Made by a program: the position numbers and the translations under genes | Origin: Lysobacterales bacterium | GTDB lineage: Bacteria; Pseudomonadota; Gammaproteobacteria; Xanthomonadales; Rhodanobacteraceae | Assembly: GCA_015655335.1 (NCBI GenBank) | Contig: JAATFF010000093.1 | Coordinates: forward strand, 1 to 61,379 | Length of the DNA stretch: 61,379 nt | Direction: 5' to 3' | Shown here: positions 7,723 to 17,270 of the stretch, piece after piece | Layout of the letters: each line of letters starts with the position of its first letter | Numbering within the stretch: position 1 is the first letter of the stretch | The notes under the pieces: model-generated | Seen by the model: the letters and a program-made list of their open reading frames with translations, nothing else | Told to the model about the DNA's origin: nothing | Database searches by the model: none

Positions 7723-10368
7723 TCAGTGTTGCAACACGTTGCCGATGATCTCGCTGAGATTGCGCGACAGGCCTTGCCGCTGAGCCAACCCATCCAACGC
7801 AGCATGAGCCGCCTCGCGGCGAATCGGCTCCAATCGTTGCCATCCATTGAATGCGGTCGCCAAGCGTGCCGCGATCTGCGGATTCAACGCATCCAGTTGC
7901 GCAAGCCGTTCGGCGAGCAACCGGTAACCGGCGCCGTCCGTGCGATGGAACCCACTGGGATTGTTGCTGGCGAAGGCGCCAAGCAGGGCGCGCGCGCGAT
8001 TCGGATTTTTTAGCGTGAACGCGGGATCGCTTTCGAGTGCCAGGACCGCGGCCAGTGCGGGTTCGCCCGGTACTTGCGCCTGCACGGCGAACCACTTGTC
8101 CAGGGCCAGCGGGTTGTCCGCATAGCGTTGGCGGAAATCCTTCAGCGCGACGGAGGCCTGCGGCGCGCGATCGCGCACCAAGACGCCGAGTGCGGCCACG
8201 CGATCGGTCATGCCTGGCGCGGTTTCGCACTGGCGAATGGCTAGCGCATGCGCCTGTTCCAAATCCAGCAGCGCCAACAATTCGAGCACGCGACGCTTAA
8301 GTCGACGCTTGGCCTGGTTGGCGGCATCGAGCGCCGGGCTGGTATCCGCCGCCAAGGCGCGATAACGATCGAGCAAGGCCGGCGCGCCAATACGCGCGGC
8401 CAAGCGGCGCTGCAGATCCTGGCGTTGTGCGTGAATCTTCGTTGGATCCACATCGCCCTGACGATCGGCGAATTCGATTTCGCCCGGAGGTGTCAGCAGA
8501 TCCGCCAACAGTGCGTCGTCGATGGTGTGACCCTCGAACAGCGCATTTAGCGCATCACACCACGCTTTGCACGCGCTCGAATCGGTGCCGCCATGCAAGC
8601 TGTCGAAGGCCAGGATGGCCAGCTGCTGGCCGGCTTCCCAGCGATTGAAGCCATCGGCGTCGTGCGTCAGCAACAGAGCCAGTTCCGCCGGGGTGTAGTC
8701 GTAATCCAACACCACCGGTGCCGAAAATCCGCGCAACAACGACGGCACAGGCTGCGTGTCGACATCGCGGAAAACGAAACGCTGCAAAGCCTTGTCCAGC
8801 ACGACCACTTTCTCGGTCTCTACCGGTTGATCGTCGCAATGAAGCGGCAGCATCTTTCCGTGAGCATCGAACAGCGACAATTTCACCGGTATCGGCAGCG
8901 GCACTTTTTCCGGTTGTCCGGGCGTGGCGCGCGTTTGTTGGGATAGCGTGAGCGCGTATTCGCGACGTTCCGCATCGTATTCGCCTTTGGCGTGCAGGCG
9001 CGGCGTGCCCGATTGCGCATACCAGGCCAAGTAAGGCATCAGGTCGATGGCGTTGGCATCGCCCAGCGCGGCGAGAAAATCCTCGATGGTCGCCGCCTCG
9101 CCGTCATGGCGTTCGAAGTACAGATCCATGCCGCGTCGAAAACCGCTTTGACCGAGCCGGCCGGCAAGCATGCGCACCAGCTCCGAACCTTTCTCGTATA
9201 CGGTTGCCGTGTAGAAATTATTGATCTCGCGATATTCGACGGGACGCACCGGATGCGCCAACGGGCCGGCATCCTCGGGAAACTGCGTGCGGCGCAGCAG
9301 CGATACGTCTTCGATCCGTTTTAGCGGCGGTGAATTCATTTCCGCGGAAAACTGTTGTTCGCGGAATACCGTAAGGCCTTCCTTCAGCGACAGTTGGAAC
9401 CAGTCCCGGCACGTCACGCGATTGCCGGTCCAGTTGTGGAAGTACTCGTGCGCCACCACCGCTTCGACCGCGCGATATTCCTCGTCGGTGCTGCTGTCTG
9501 GATCGGCAAGCAGGTACTTTGCGTTGAAGATGTTGAGCCCTTTGTTCTCCATCGCGCCCATATTGAAATCGTGCGTGGCGACGACGTGGAATACATCCAG
9601 ATCGTAGTTGCGCCCGTAGGTGCGTTCGTCCCAGCGCATCGAGCGTTCCAACGCATCGAGTGCGTAGTGGCAGCGGTCGATGACATGGGCCTCGGACCAC
9701 ATCACCAGCTTTACGGTGCGACCGTCGGCCGTGACGAGATCGCGCCGGATACTCTCCAACCGTCCCGCAACCAGGGCGAAGAGGTAACTTGGTTTGGGAT
9801 GCGGGTCGACAAAACGCGCCCAATGGCGGCCATCCGCAAGTTCGCCCGCGCCATCGGGGTTGCCGCCGGCAAGTAGCACGGGAAAGCGCTCGCGCTCCGC
9901 ACGCAGCGTGACGGTAAAGCGGGTTAGCACGTCCGGGCGGTCGGGGAAAAACGTGATGTGGCGAAACCCCTCGGCCTCGCATTGCGTCAACAGGAATCCC
10001 GCTTCGCGCGATCCCGACAGATACAAGCCCTCCAGCGCCGTATTCGCAGCCGGCATGACTCGCACGCGCGTTTCCAGCACGCTGCCGTCGTGCACCTGGT
10101 CCACCTCCAGCGCGCCGTCTTTGTAGCGGTAGCCATTCGCATCGAGTGCGCGGCCATCGAGCGAGATCGCCAGCAGCTCGAGCCCTTCGCCATCCAGGCG
10201 CAGCGGTAGCGATTGCGAGGCATCGCGCCGTAAGGTGAGCCGTGAGGTGATCTCGGTGGTATCGATGCCCAGGTCGACGTCGAGTTCTGCGGCATCCACC
10301 GTCCATGCGGGACGGCGATATTCATGTAGGCGGACGGGGGTAATGGCGGGTTCGTTGGCAACGGTCAT
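7723..10368 (-). CDS. pepN: Aminopeptidase N (alanyl aminopeptidase, M1 family)
   Basis: 881 residues, close to E. coli PepN (870). It is a cytoplasmic zinc exopeptidase of broad specificity. The substrate-binding GAMEN motif is near residue 271 (GAMENKGLNIF), and the zinc site HEYFH is near 307 with the third ligand in LKEGLTVF about 20 residues on. Long C-terminal helical repeats follow. The frame opens three codons earlier with GTG; the ATG at 10368 (MTVANEPAITP) is preferred. It is transcribed divergently from the epimerase gene with a 66-bp gap. Confidence 0.96.
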   Translation of the reverse strand: MTVANEPAITPVRLHEYRRPAWTVDAAELDVDLGIDTTEITSRLTLRRDASQSLPLRLDGEGLELLAISLDGRALDANGYRYKDGALEVDQVHDGSVLETRVRVMPAANTALEGLYLSGSREAGFLLTQCEAEGFRHITFFPDRPDVLTRFTVTLRAERERFPVLLAGGNPDGAGELADGRHWARFVDPHPKPSYLFALVAGRLESIRRDLVTADGRTVKLVMWSEAHVIDRCHYALDALERSMRWDERTYGRNYDLDVFHVVATHDFNMGAMENKGLNIFNAKYLLADPDSSTDEEYRAVEAVVAHEYFHNWTGNRVTCRDWFQLSLKEGLTVFREQQFSAEMNSPPLKRIEDVSLLRRTQFPEDAGPLAHPVRPVEYREINNFYTATVYEKGSELVRMLAGRLGQSGFRRGMDLYFERHDGEAATIEDFLAALGDANAIDLMPYLAWYAQSGTPRLHAKGEYDAERREYALTLSQQTRATPGQPEKVPLPIPVKLSLFDAHGKMLPLHCDDQPVETEKVVVLDKALQRFVFRDVDTQPVPSLLRGFSAPVVLDYDYTPAELALLLTHDADGFNRWEAGQQLAILAFDSLHGGTDSSACKAWCDALNALFEGHTIDDALLADLLTPPGEIEFADRQGDVDPTKIHAQRQDLQRRLAARIGAPALLDRYRALAADTSPALDAANQAKRRLKRRVLELLALLDLEQAHALAIRQCETAPGMTDRVAALGVLVRDRAPQASVALKDFRQRYADNPLALDKWFAVQAQVPGEPALAAVLALESDPAFTLKNPNRARALLGAFASNNPSGFHRTDGAGYRLLAERLAQLDALNPQIAARLATAFNGWQRLEPIRREAAHAALDGLAQRQGLSRNLSEIIGNVLQH

Positions 10369-10434
10369 GCGGCACACGGGAATAGCAAAGTCGGATCAGG
10401 CTAACATGCGGTTCTTTCCCGCCAGGACAAGCGG

Positions 10435-11442
10435 ATGACCGCATTCAGCATCGAACCGTCGCGGCTGGGGTCGCACGACATCCTCATTCTCAGCGATGTC
10501 GAGCGTGGGCGCTGCATCCGCCTGGCCTGCCGTGGCGCCACCCTGATCGGCCTGGAGCAAACGGTGGATGACACCGTGCATCAGCTTGCGGACGGCTATC
10601 GCGACGCCGCGGAACTGGAGAGCCGACCCAGTTCGCGTTTCGCGATCATGGCGCCTTTCGCCAACCGTATTGCCGACGCCCGATACACGTTCGACAGTCA
10701 GTCGCACGATCTGCAGCCAGGCGTGGAAGGTGCGCAACGCGCCAGTCGGCACGGCTTCGTGCGGGGCGTGGATTTCGATGTGGCGATCCAGCACGTCGAT
10801 GCCGACGGCGCGCATGTCACGTTTGCGACGTCCGTCATACGGCCCGGGGCATTTCCCGGCTATCCGTTTGCCATCGACCTGACGGTGACTTATACGCTCG
10901 ACGCGCGAGGTCTCTCCCTGCGCGCCAACATGCGCAATGTTGGCGAAACGGCAGCGCCGTGCTTCTTCGGATGGCACCCGTATTTTCGATTGGGCGACAG
11001 CATCGTCGATACGTGGGAACTGCAGATTCCGGCGGCGACGCTGGTGCGCACCGACGCCGATTACATCCCTTTCGCGGGAGCGGCAGCTTATCAGCCACTG
11101 GACGAAGCGCCGCCTGCACTGGATTTTCGCCGTGCCAAGCCGATTGGCCGCACCGAAATCAATCATGCCTACGTCGATCTCGTGCGCGATGCGGATGGGC
11201 GTGCACGCACGCGCTTGCGTGATCCGGCGACGGGGATGGGTGTCAATCTTTGGCAGGAACACGGCGTCCTGCTGGCATTCACCGCGGATACGGTAACTCG
11301 CGATGTGCGACGTTCGATCGCACTGGAGCCCATGGAAAGCATGTCAGACGCGTTCAATCGACCCGATTGCGCCAGCGCCATTCGCTTGGAGCCGGGTGCG
11401 GAGAGATCGTTTGGTTTCGGCGTGGAGATCGACTTCGCATGA
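10435..11442 (+). CDS. Aldose 1-epimerase family protein
   Basis: 335 residues with the galactose mutarotase-like fold pattern: RFAIMAPFANRIADARYTF early, a histidine in RHGFVRG, GWHPYFRLG in the middle, and an acidic residue in the C-terminal part (ALEPMESMSD). These enzymes interconvert alpha and beta anomers of sugars; the real substrate is unknown. AGGACAAGCGG precedes the ATG. Its TGA overlaps the ATG of the next gene (ATGA), so the two are probably translated together. Confidence 0.85.
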   Translation: MTAFSIEPSRLGSHDILILSDVERGRCIRLACRGATLIGLEQTVDDTVHQLADGYRDAAELESRPSSRFAIMAPFANRIADARYTFDSQSHDLQPGVEGAQRASRHGFVRGVDFDVAIQHVDADGAHVTFATSVIRPGAFPGYPFAIDLTVTYTLDARGLSLRANMRNVGETAAPCFFGWHPYFRLGDSIVDTWELQIPAATLVRTDADYIPFAGAAAYQPLDEAPPALDFRRAKPIGRTEINHAYVDLVRDADGRARTRLRDPATGMGVNLWQEHGVLLAFTADTVTRDVRRSIALEPMESMSDAFNRPDCASAIRLEPGAERSFGFGVEIDFA

Positions 11443-12389
11443 AAGTGCCGTTACCCAGCCTCGATCACATTCGCGACGCCGCCGCGCGCATTGCGCCTTA
11501 CGCCACGGTGACGCCGGTATTGCGCAGCGATGCGCTCGACGCGATGGTCGGTGCGCAATTACATTTCAAATGCGAAAACCTGCAGCGTGGCGGCGCATTC
11601 AAATTCCGCGGCGCTTGCAACGCCGTGTGGTCGTTGACCGCAGAGGAGGCCGCGCGCGGTGTCGTGACGCACTCGTCCGGCAACCACGGCAACGCACTCG
11701 CCATGGCTGCGGCGACACGCGGCATTGCGGCGCATGTCGTGGTCCCCGACGGCGCGGTGCGCGCCAAGCTCGAGGCCATCGAACAGGCTGGCGCGATATT
11801 GCATCGTTGCGCGCCAACCATCGCTGCGCGTGAAGCGAAAGCCGCTGAAGTGCAGCGCGACACGGGCGCGATCATGGTTCATCCGTATGCCGATACGCGC
11901 GTCATGGCCGGCCAAGGCACCTTGGCGCTGGAGCTCTTGCAACAATGCGAGCACCTGGATGCGCTGATCACACCCATCGGCGGCGGCGGCCTCGCCGCAG
12001 GATGTTCGATCGCCGCGCATGGCATCCAACCATCCCTGGCTATCTATGGTGCAGAACCCTCAGGTGCCGCCGATGCCGCGCAATCACTGATGCGCGGTAC
12101 GCGTATCGATCACTTTACCCCCGACACCATTTGCGATGGCCTGCGTGCGTTGATTGGCGAATCGAACCTCGACGCACTGCGCATGCACGCTGTCGATGTC
12201 ATCACCGTCAGCGATGACGAGATCATCGCCGCCACGCGGCAATTGTGGCAGGCGCTCAAGCTCGTCGTCGAAGTGTCGAGCGCAACCGTATTCGCCGCGG
12301 TGATCAAGCAGCGCGAGCGTTTTGCCGGCAAACAGGTAGGTCTGGTGCTTACCGGTGGCAACGTGGATCTGGATGCGTTGCCCTGGTAG
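11439..12389 (+). CDS. PLP-dependent serine/threonine dehydratase or racemase
   Basis: 316 residues, the short form with no C-terminal ACT domain. The PLP lysine motif is AFKFRGACNA, with SSGNHGNALAMAA after it and the glycine-rich cofactor loop TPIGGGGLAAGCS. By length and motifs it fits the serine racemase / L-threonine dehydratase / threo-3-hydroxyaspartate ammonia-lyase group; sequence alone does not separate these. It is a second enzyme of this fold besides the biosynthetic IlvA at 22.1 kb. ATG at 11439 overlaps the stop of the epimerase. Confidence 0.85.
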   Translation: MKVPLPSLDHIRDAAARIAPYATVTPVLRSDALDAMVGAQLHFKCENLQRGGAFKFRGACNAVWSLTAEEAARGVVTHSSGNHGNALAMAAATRGIAAHVVVPDGAVRAKLEAIEQAGAILHRCAPTIAAREAKAAEVQRDTGAIMVHPYADTRVMAGQGTLALELLQQCEHLDALITPIGGGGLAAGCSIAAHGIQPSLAIYGAEPSGAADAAQSLMRGTRIDHFTPDTICDGLRALIGESNLDALRMHAVDVITVSDDEIIAATRQLWQALKLVVEVSSATVFAAVIKQRERFAGKQVGLVLTGGNVDLDALPW

Positions 12390-12399
12390 CAACGCGTCC

Positions 12400-12417
12400 A
12401 GCACGCTCAAGCGTGCT
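12400..12417 (+). terminator. Hairpin after the racemase/dehydratase gene
   Basis: AGCACGCT-CA-AGCGTGCT, 8-bp stem, 10 nt after the stop, followed by TAT only. A weak terminator at best. Confidence 0.45.
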
Positions 12418-12586
12418 TATGAAGAAGCGGCGATCATTCGAAATTTCATGCACAAATTACGCCACGAGCGGTGTGGCTCTTTATGCGCTTGATGAATCTT
12501 GATGCCAATCACGCTTTGGCTTTTCAAAATCGCTCATCCTGATTGCTCACAATTTGAATACCAGCATCGAGCAACAGGGGGGCCTT

Positions 12587-13378
12587 ATGGTCGAGCTGGA
12601 AATACAGGTCCTCTCTGACCGTCGAGAGGGCTTGCTCACCGAGCTTGGGTGCGTTGTCGTCGCCAACAGTTTTTCACTCATACGCCAGCGGCTGACGCAG
12701 GACAATCGTGGCGCATGGCTGGCCATGATCGTGCGTGGACCGCCAGAACAACGTCTTGCGTTGGAGGAGATGCTGGGCACGCATAGTCGTGTGCTCAGTT
12801 TCGAAGCAGCGTTGTCGGGCGAAACCACCGCCATCGCGGCCAGTCCCGCGAAAACGGTGTCGCCCATCGCATTTGCGCCTTCGCCGGAACCTGCGCCCGT
12901 ATCCGAGCCGCCCGTTGTGCCATCCACGGCCGTCATGCCCGATGTGGCACGTGTCGAACATATTCTGCCCAAGCTTGCGCAGGATTATCCGCAGATCTAT
13001 CCATGGCTGGTGGCGCTGGAAAACAGCGTCGACGATGCGGTGCGCGAGGCATCGTTGATGTTGGCAGGGCGGCGCACGGGTGCATGGGTGTACAAGCGCG
13101 ATTACGCACTTGGCGCCAAATTGAGTCTCGCCGATGCCATCAAGCGCATTGGCGTGCCGGCTTTGCGCTTGCTCGCCGATATCGAACAGCACGGCGTGCA
13201 CGTGCATATCCTCAATAGTCCGCTGTGCGCGCCGGGCGTTCGCTCAGGTTGCCGATTCTATGGCGGTTATGTGGAAGGTCTCTTGAGCGGATCGGTCGCG
13301 CCTAAAAAAGTATTTGTGCGTCATCTGAGCTGCCGAAGTACCGGTGCCGCACATTGCAGTTTGGAAATTTCACACTAA
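12587..13378 (+). CDS. ACT-like / V4R (4-vinyl reductase-like) two-domain protein
   Basis: 263 residues. Residues 1-75 look like an ACT regulatory domain of the glycine-cleavage-repressor type (VELEIQVLSDRREGLLTEL). About 76-125 is a Pro/Ala/Val linker, and 130-263 fits the V4R domain, ending with the typical small-ligand signature (YGGYVEGLLSG, then C-x6-G-x3-C as CRSTGAAHC). V4R domains bind small hydrophobic or tetrapyrrole ligands in XylR-type activators. No DNA-binding or catalytic domain is present. ATG at 12587 with a G-rich site before it is preferred to an in-frame TTG at 12554. It is followed 25 nt later by the MHYT gene, likely one operon. Confidence 0.65.
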   Translation: MVELEIQVLSDRREGLLTELGCVVVANSFSLIRQRLTQDNRGAWLAMIVRGPPEQRLALEEMLGTHSRVLSFEAALSGETTAIAASPAKTVSPIAFAPSPEPAPVSEPPVVPSTAVMPDVARVEHILPKLAQDYPQIYPWLVALENSVDDAVREASLMLAGRRTGAWVYKRDYALGAKLSLADAIKRIGVPALRLLADIEQHGVHVHILNSPLCAPGVRSGCRFYGGYVEGLLSGSVAPKKVFVRHLSCRSTGAAHCSLEISH

Positions 13379-13403
13379 GAACGTCACTTCAGGGGAAGTC
13401 GAC

Positions 13404-14147
13404 ATGTCTATGCAACTCAGTTACGACTGGCTGCTCGTGCTGCTTTCGTATGCCGTTTCGGTACTCGGCTCGTTCACGGCATTGCAATTGGCCGTTGCCA
13501 TTCCGCTTGTCACCAACCATCACCAGAAGACCGCCGCGGTCGCCATGGCCGGCGGCGCCATGGGATTGGGCGCCATCTGGGCCATGCATTTCATCGCCAT
13601 GCTGGCGTGCGACACCGGCATGCAAGTGACGTATGACCCCTCGCTTACCGCCTTGTCGGCGCTCGTTGCCTTCGCAGCGTGTTCGGCGGGGTTGATGATC
13701 GTCGGTAGCGGACGCTTCAGCGGGTTGAAGTTGCTTGCAGCGGGTACTTGCATGGGGCTGGGCGTGGGTTCCATGCACTATCTGGGAATGCGGGCGATGA
13801 TGATGTCCGCGATCCTCAGCTACGACACGGGCTTGGTCATGCTGTCGCTGGTCATTGCTATCGTGGCCTCGATGGTCGCCTTGTGGCTCGCCTTCAATTT
13901 GCGCGGCCCCTGGCAGATGAGCGCCAGTGCATTGGTGATGGGGGCGGCAGTTTGCGGCATGCACTATACCGGCATGAAGGCGGCCAGCTTCTACGACAAT
14001 GACGGGCAGCTACCCGATGGCTATGCAGACGGTCTACGCGGCGGCGATCTCGGGCTGACCATCTTTGCCATCGCGACAACCCTGTTGGTGCTGATGCTGG
14101 TGCTCTATTACTGGCGGCAGCGTTATCGATCGAGCCTGAGTATCTGA
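13404..14147 (+). CDS. Stand-alone MHYT-domain integral membrane sensor
   Basis: 247 residues, nearly all hydrophobic helices (about seven). The three MHYT signature repeats are at residues 61 (MHFIAM), 124 (MHYLGM) and 186 (MHYTGM). MHYT domains are proposed to bind copper through His and Met and to sense O2, CO or NO. They are usually fused to GGDEF, EAL or histidine kinase outputs; here there is none, and the chain ends after the last helix with a short basic tail. AGGGGAAG before the ATG fixes the start. The ACT-V4R protein directly upstream is a possible partner. Confidence 0.85.
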   Translation: MSMQLSYDWLLVLLSYAVSVLGSFTALQLAVAIPLVTNHHQKTAAVAMAGGAMGLGAIWAMHFIAMLACDTGMQVTYDPSLTALSALVAFAACSAGLMIVGSGRFSGLKLLAAGTCMGLGVGSMHYLGMRAMMMSAILSYDTGLVMLSLVIAIVASMVALWLAFNLRGPWQMSASALVMGAAVCGMHYTGMKAASFYDNDGQLPDGYADGLRGGDLGLTIFAIATTLLVLMLVLYYWRQRYRSSLSI

Positions 14148-14202
14148 CCAGCGCGGCGACGTGAGTTATTCTGCTCTTCCGCAGAAGCCAATGAGAGCAG
14201 CC

Positions 14203-14787
14203 ATGACGACACGCATTCGCTGCCATTGGGCGGCCGATGGCGAACTGATGCAGGCCTATCACGACAGTGAATGGGGCGTGCCGTTGCATGACGACCGCGC
14301 TTTGTTCGAGTTTCTGTGCCTTGAGGGCGCGCAAGCCGGATTGTCGTGGCGCACAGTGCTGCATAAGCGCGATAACTATCGCCAAGCGTTCCATAATTTC
14401 GACATCGCGCGCGTTGCCGCCATGAAAGATCGCGAGCTGGAAAAGCTGCTGCTCGATCCGGGCATTATCCGCAATCGCTTGAAAGTGTCCTCCACGCGCG
14501 ACAATGCGAAGGCTGCCCTCGAAGCGATCGACGAATTTGGCAGCCTCGACGCCTACCTGTGGTCATTTGTCGACGGCAAGCCGATTCAGAATAGCTGGCA
14601 TGGCAAAGGCGATGTACCGGCCAGCACGCCGTTGTCCGATCGCATGAGCAAGGACCTGAAAAAGCGCGGTTTCCGCTTCGTCGGCACCACCATCTGCTAT
14701 GCCTTCATGCAAGCCACCGGCATGGTCAACGATCACCTCGTGACGTGTTTCAGGCACAAGGCGCGCGGTGGAAAGCACAAGTCATGA
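14203..14787 (+). CDS. tag: DNA-3-methyladenine glycosylase I
   Basis: 194 residues. Excises 3-methyladenine from DNA as the first step of base excision repair. It lines up along its length with E. coli Tag: RCHWAADGELMQAYHDSEWG at the N-terminus, CLEGAQAGLSWRTVL, GIIRNRLKV, KKRGFRFVGTTICYAFMQA and a C-terminal His/Cys zinc-site region (VNDHLVTCFRH). ATG at 14203 gives the best match; in-frame GTG 14161 and ATG 14191 lie upstream. It is convergent with bioC. Confidence 0.95.
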   Translation: MTTRIRCHWAADGELMQAYHDSEWGVPLHDDRALFEFLCLEGAQAGLSWRTVLHKRDNYRQAFHNFDIARVAAMKDRELEKLLLDPGIIRNRLKVSSTRDNAKAALEAIDEFGSLDAYLWSFVDGKPIQNSWHGKGDVPASTPLSDRMSKDLKKRGFRFVGTTICYAFMQATGMVNDHLVTCFRHKARGGKHKS

Positions 14788-14813
14788 CCTTCGCTGCGCA
14801 TGGATGGCAACGT

Positions 14814-15695
14814 TCAGCGACGTCGTGAACCGCGCAGGCTGTCGATGGAAAAACTCGCGATCTCGCCACCGTCTTTTGCACGACGCGATTGGCCTGGCGG
14901 CGGCCCCCACGCGTGCGCAGTGACCACTTCCCACGTGGCAGGAATACGGCCGTCAACCCGCATTCCCTCATAGGCGGCGAGCATGCGCTGAAAGTGGTGC
15001 TTACCAGTTAGGCCGCGCTCGCGGCCCCGGTCGGCGTGCGTTGCGCCAAGACCTTTCAATTCGCGTAGCAGCGCCTTCGGCTCGCTGTAGGTAAGCGTGT
15101 AACGATCCACATCGAGAACCGGATCGCGCAAGCCTGCATTGAGCATGGCGTCGCCCAGATCGTGCATATCGAGAAAGCGGCTGACATGGGAATGCTCGTC
15201 CACAGAGGCCCATGCCGCGCGCAGTTCGCGCAAGGTGTCGGGGCCGAACGTCGAGAACAGCACGATGCCGCCGGGTTTCAGCACACGCGCGCATTCGCCA
15301 AACAAAGCGGGCAGGTCGTCGATCCACTGAAAACATAGGTTGGAATGCAGCACATCGACGCAGTGATCCGGCAATGGCAGTGCTGTGGCCTCGCCGCATA
15401 CGCGGAGAAATGGCTTGAGCCATCCCGCATGCGCCTTCGCTGCGCGCAACATCGGCCACGCGGCGTCGACCGCGAGCACTTGCGCCTTCGCATAGCGCTT
15501 CTTCAGTAGCGCGGTGCCACGACCCGTCCCTGCACCGACATCGATGACACGCTCCGGCTGCTGCAAGTAGAAATCCAGGCGTTCAAGCAGCAGTTGCTGC
15601 ACTTCGCGTTGCAAGGCGTCGTGCTGTTCGTAGCTGTTGGCAGCGTGGCTGAAGTTGGCGCGCACGCGGCGGGTATCGACGTGGAAGTCGTTCAT
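14814..15695 (-). CDS. bioC: Malonyl-ACP O-methyltransferase BioC
   Basis: 293 residues. Methylates malonyl-ACP so that it can enter fatty acid synthesis and become pimeloyl-ACP. The class I SAM-methyltransferase motif VIDVGAGTGRGTALL is near residue 50, with LPLPDHCVDVLHSNLCFQW and GGIVLFSTFGPDT further on, typical for BioC. Its ATG overlaps the bioH stop by 4 bp. It is the last gene of the biotin cluster, giving the same order (bioH then bioC) in which the two enzymes open and close the methyl-ester cycle. Confidence 0.93.
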   Translation of the reverse strand: MNDFHVDTRRVRANFSHAANSYEQHDALQREVQQLLLERLDFYLQQPERVIDVGAGTGRGTALLKKRYAKAQVLAVDAAWPMLRAAKAHAGWLKPFLRVCGEATALPLPDHCVDVLHSNLCFQWIDDLPALFGECARVLKPGGIVLFSTFGPDTLRELRAAWASVDEHSHVSRFLDMHDLGDAMLNAGLRDPVLDVDRYTLTYSEPKALLRELKGLGATHADRGRERGLTGKHHFQRMLAAYEGMRVDGRIPATWEVVTAHAWGPPPGQSRRAKDGGEIASFSIDSLRGSRRR

Positions 15696-16465
15696 CGATG
15701 AGCCTCGAGCCAGGGCAGCAGCGTTTGCGCGACAGCGTCGGCGTGGCTGAGAAAAGGTGCATGTCCCGCGTGTGCGATTACGTGAAATTCACCTTGGCAT
15801 GCCGAGGCAGACCATTGCATGGCGTCGGGATGTACTAGTCGATCGAGCCGGCCGGCGCTCCACCAGCTTTTGGCGTCGTGCAAGCGCGAAAGATCGGCGC
15901 GCAGATCGGTCTGATCGAGTATGCGAATGCCTTCCTGCAGTACACGCAAGTTCGGCTCTCCGCGCGAAAATACCTCCGCACGCAATCGACGCAGTTCACC
16001 GCGCGGGTCAGGGCTGCCCATCACTTCCAGCGCCAGAAAGCGCTCGATCGTGGCGTGATAGTCGGTTTCCAGATCGGTCGCCAACTGCTGCACGAGTGCA
16101 GCATCCCGCCCGTATGGCCAATGGGCAGCGCTGACGAAGCGCGGCGTGGCGCACAGCATGGCCAGTCCGCGAACGTGTTCGGGTATGTCCAGCGCGGCGC
16201 GCAACGCAACCAGTCCGCCCATCGACCAGCCCAGCCATGCTGCGGGCGGCGTGGCGTCGGCGATGGCGCGAGCGCAAGCCTGCGGCTCCAACGGCAAAGC
16301 ACACTCGCGTGAGTAGCCGTGTCCAGGCAGGTCGACCACGTACATGGTGCAGTGTTCGGTCAGGGCATCGACCAGCGGTGCAAACACGCCGCCATGCATC
16401 GCCCAGCCGTGAATCATCACCAGCGGCATCGGGCCGCTGCCGTGGACTTCGATATGCAGGCTCAT
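15692..16465 (-). CDS. bioH: Pimeloyl-ACP methyl ester esterase BioH
   Basis: 257 residues, alpha/beta hydrolase. Removes the methyl group from pimeloyl-ACP methyl ester. The nucleophile elbow is GWSMGG with Ser81; [10 protein letters not shown] forms the oxyanion loop and the catalytic His is in HAGHAPFL near the C-terminus. The GWSMGG elbow and location between trhO and bioC support BioH rather than a general esterase. It overlaps both neighbours by 4 bp. Confidence 0.92.
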   Translation of the reverse strand: MSLHIEVHGSGPMPLVMIHGWAMHGGVFAPLVDALTEHCTMYVVDLPGHGYSRECALPLEPQACARAIADATPPAAWLGWSMGGLVALRAALDIPEHVRGLAMLCATPRFVSAAHWPYGRDAALVQQLATDLETDYHATIERFLALEVMGSPDPRGELRRLRAEVFSRGEPNLRVLQEGIRILDQTDLRADLSRLHDAKSWWSAGRLDRLVHPDAMQWSASACQGEFHVIAHAGHAPFLSHADAVAQTLLPWLEAHR

Positions 16466-17238
16466 GCGTCCGCGACCTTTGCTTCATCTGCCTCTTCGGG
16501 AGGCGATGGAAGCGAAGGCGCGAGCGTTTTATCGACGGCACCGCGTTCGTCGAACACAAAACAATCGCCGTGCCAGCGTGCGCCACCGACTTCTTCGAAG
16601 TACTTCAATATGCCACCTTCCAGCTGGTATACGCGATCCATGCCGACGTCCTGCATATACAGCACGGCTTTCTCGCAGCGGATACCGCCAGTGCAATACG
16701 AAACCACGGTTTTGTCGGCATAACGGACCTGATCGGCAGCCAGTGCTGCAGGTAGTTCGGTAAAGCTGGCAATGCGGTAGTCGACGGCCTGGGGGAACAT
16801 GCCCACGTCGGTTTCATACGCGTTGCGTGTATCGAGCAGCACAACGTCGCGACCGTCATCGTCGTGCCCCTGATCCAGCCAACGCTTGAGCGTGGCAGCA
16901 TCTACCGACGGTGCGCGGCCGCCTTCGGGACGAATGGTGGGATGGCGCAGCGTGATGATTTCTTTCTTCAGCCGCACGCGCATGCGCTGGAAGGGGGCGT
17001 CCTCGGAGAGCGATTCCTTCGCGTGCAAACCTGCAAAGCGCGAATCTTCATGCAGCCATGCCATGAACGCGTCGATCGCTTCGCGCGGACCGGCCAGGAA
17101 TAGATTGATCCCTTCGGGCGCCAACAGAATGGTGCCTTTCAACGCCAACGCGTGGCATTGCGCGAGCATGCGTTCACGCAGCGCGGGCAGATCGTCCAGG
17201 CTGACGAAACGGTAGGCGGAGATGTTGAGGGTCGACAT
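16462..17238 (-). CDS. trhO: tRNA uridine(34) hydroxylase / rhodanese-domain protein TrhO
   Basis: 258 residues of the TrhO (YceA) family, which makes 5-hydroxyuridine at position 34 of tRNA with oxygen and prephenate-derived cofactors. An N-terminal ferredoxin-like domain ([13 protein letters not shown]) precedes a rhodanese domain with the active cysteine in [12 protein letters not shown]. The C-terminal zinc-like Cys region of longer family members is mostly absent; the chain ends in an acidic tail. ATG at 17238 ([11 protein letters not shown]) is preferred to the upstream in-frame start. It sits inside the biotin cluster and its stop overlaps the bioH start, so the two are translationally coupled. 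Confidence 0.9.
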   Translation of the reverse strand: MSTLNISAYRFVSLDDLPALRERMLAQCHALALKGTILLAPEGINLFLAGPREAIDAFMAWLHEDSRFAGLHAKESLSEDAPFQRMRVRLKKEIITLRHPTIRPEGGRAPSVDAATLKRWLDQGHDDDGRDVVLLDTRNAYETDVGMFPQAVDYRIASFTELPAALAADQVRYADKTVVSYCTGGIRCEKAVLYMQDVGMDRVYQLEGGILKYFEEVGGARWHGDCFVFDERGAVDKTLAPSLPSPPEEADEAKVADA

Positions 17239-17264
17239 AAGTAAGTTGGGGCGTTCGAACGCCA

Positions 17265-17270
17265 ATTATA
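17265..17270 (-). promoter_or_regulatory. TATAAT -10 element in front of trhO
   Basis: A consensus -10 box on the minus strand lies at the bioF stop codon, 26 nt before the trhO ATG, followed by the palindrome GGCGTTCGAACGCC. The -35 region inside bioF is poor. It may let trhO-bioH-bioC be transcribed apart from bioBF. Confidence 0.45.
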
